Part shown: in pieces, positions 63,708 to 64,000 of the stretch
Position numbering within the stretch: position 1 is the first letter of the stretch
Layout: each line of letters begins with the position of its first letter
Assembly: GCA_963576735.1 (NCBI GenBank)
Contig: OY755198.1
Span: forward strand, 2,108,001-2,172,000
Reading direction: 5' to 3'
Length of the DNA: 64,000 bases
Source of the DNA: Bedellia somnulentella
Taxonomy: Eukaryota; Arthropoda; Insecta; Lepidoptera; Bedelliidae
The notes under the pieces: generated by a model
Told to the model about the DNA's origin: nothing
Databases searched by the model: none
The model's input: only the letters and a program-made list of their open reading frames with translations
Position numbers and translations under genes: made by a program

Positions 63708-63847
63708 GTTGGAGACCCATCACCAAAAACCTTTATTTTTACCATCTTTTCCCCACTCAACTTCCAAAAGTGGCTGAGGAATTTATAATTCCTTAGCTCT
63801 GGTTACCCCTTCTAGGGAAATATGGCCGTGAGTATATGTATGTATGT
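63708..63847 (+). repeat. Repeat R, 5'-truncated
   Basis: Starts at TTGGTTGGAGACCCATCACC 37 bp after exon 6, with a TATG tail. Confidence 0.7.
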
Positions 63848-63887
63848 GCTTCGATCATATATACCAAAGATGCACCAACAAAGAACG

Positions 63888-64000
63888 AAAGAAGGCCCGG
63901 TCAAACAGTGCTTATTTATATGGTAAGCACTGTTTCACTGACAGTCGCGTGCTAGATCTTGCAATAAATAATAGGTCTTAAGACAATGCGGTAAGGTCGA
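63888..64000 (+). repeat. Repeat G, cut by window end
   Basis: Nearly identical to 25395-25507 (AAACAGTGCTTATTTATATG.. hairpin, GCGTGCTAGATCTTGCAATA). The rest lies outside the window. Confidence 0.65.

Noticed and set aside
1..64000. CRISPR arrays, bacterial operons, ribosomal RNA
   Set aside because: No regularly spaced identical repeats, no Shine-Dalgarno-organised gene runs and no rRNA signatures; splice sites and SINEs indicate animal nuclear DNA.

Overview
The window looks like a piece of a lepidopteran (moth or butterfly) nuclear genome. It is AT-rich, its genes have GT-AG introns, and it is densely packed with interspersed repeats. These include tRNA-derived SINEs, RTE-like and Jockey/CR1-like LINE pieces, a mariner, a piggyBac, a Penelope-like element, a BEL/Pao retrotransposon and many short inverted-repeat elements. 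No species is named because no marker gene is present. All family names below come from reading translated motifs; no database was searched.

Only three genes look like ordinary host genes. (1) 11905-12351 (+) is an intronless 148-codon PAGR1 (PTIP-associated PA1) homologue, a subunit of MLL3/4-type histone methyltransferase complexes. (2) 31745 to beyond the end of the window (+) is a ZAD-C2H2 zinc-finger gene. Six exons can be joined in phase (272 codons so far), with a 24.2 kb first intron. (3) 35756-42650 (-) is a five-exon gene for a 248-residue secreted protein of the Grp7-allergen/JHBP-like TULIP fold. It is nested antisense inside the first intron of the zinc-finger gene and has its own TATA box.

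Layout. 0-2.7 kb: decayed P-element/THAP9-like transposase. 4.7-7.9 kb: piggyBac element with TTAA duplications and a frameshifted transposase. 7.9-9.0 kb: Penelope-like foldback with a GIY-YIG endonuclease remnant. 11.1 kb: a second, coding-free Penelope foldback just before PAGR1. 12.7-13.2 kb: inverted-repeat element with an 8-bp target duplication. 13.6-20 kb: layered SINE and LINE repeats. 20.3 kb: an orphan THAP first exon. 20.86-21.43 kb: a 575-bp miniature LTR retrotransposon (TRIM-like) with identical 159-bp LTRs. 22.7-24.3 kb: a mariner broken in two with one half inverted. 26.69-31.38 kb: a complete 4.69-kb DNA transposon with TAA duplications that encodes a THAP-DDE transposase and, convergently, a SWIM/YqaJ-type nuclease (ISL2EU-like). 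31.7-64 kb: the zinc-finger gene, whose introns hold the nested TULIP gene, more than 25 copies of one TATG-tailed repeat (called R here), several SINEs and small inverted-repeat elements, an unclassified TIR element (45.4-47.2 kb), and a BEL/Pao retrotransposon (50.2-55.7 kb) that lost reverse transcriptase and split an older LINE.

Repeat names used here. SINE-A: about 360 bp, tRNA-like head and ATGTT tail. SINE-B: about 280 bp, second tRNA-like head with an internal full cloverleaf-like region. R: about 240-250 bp, ending in TATG repeats. E: repeat ending in TCAGCTAGT. The most interesting items are the THAP-DDE/YqaJ transposon, the TRIM, a SINE insertion whose target duplication is exactly the exon-5 splice donor of the zinc-finger gene, and the nested gene arrangement.
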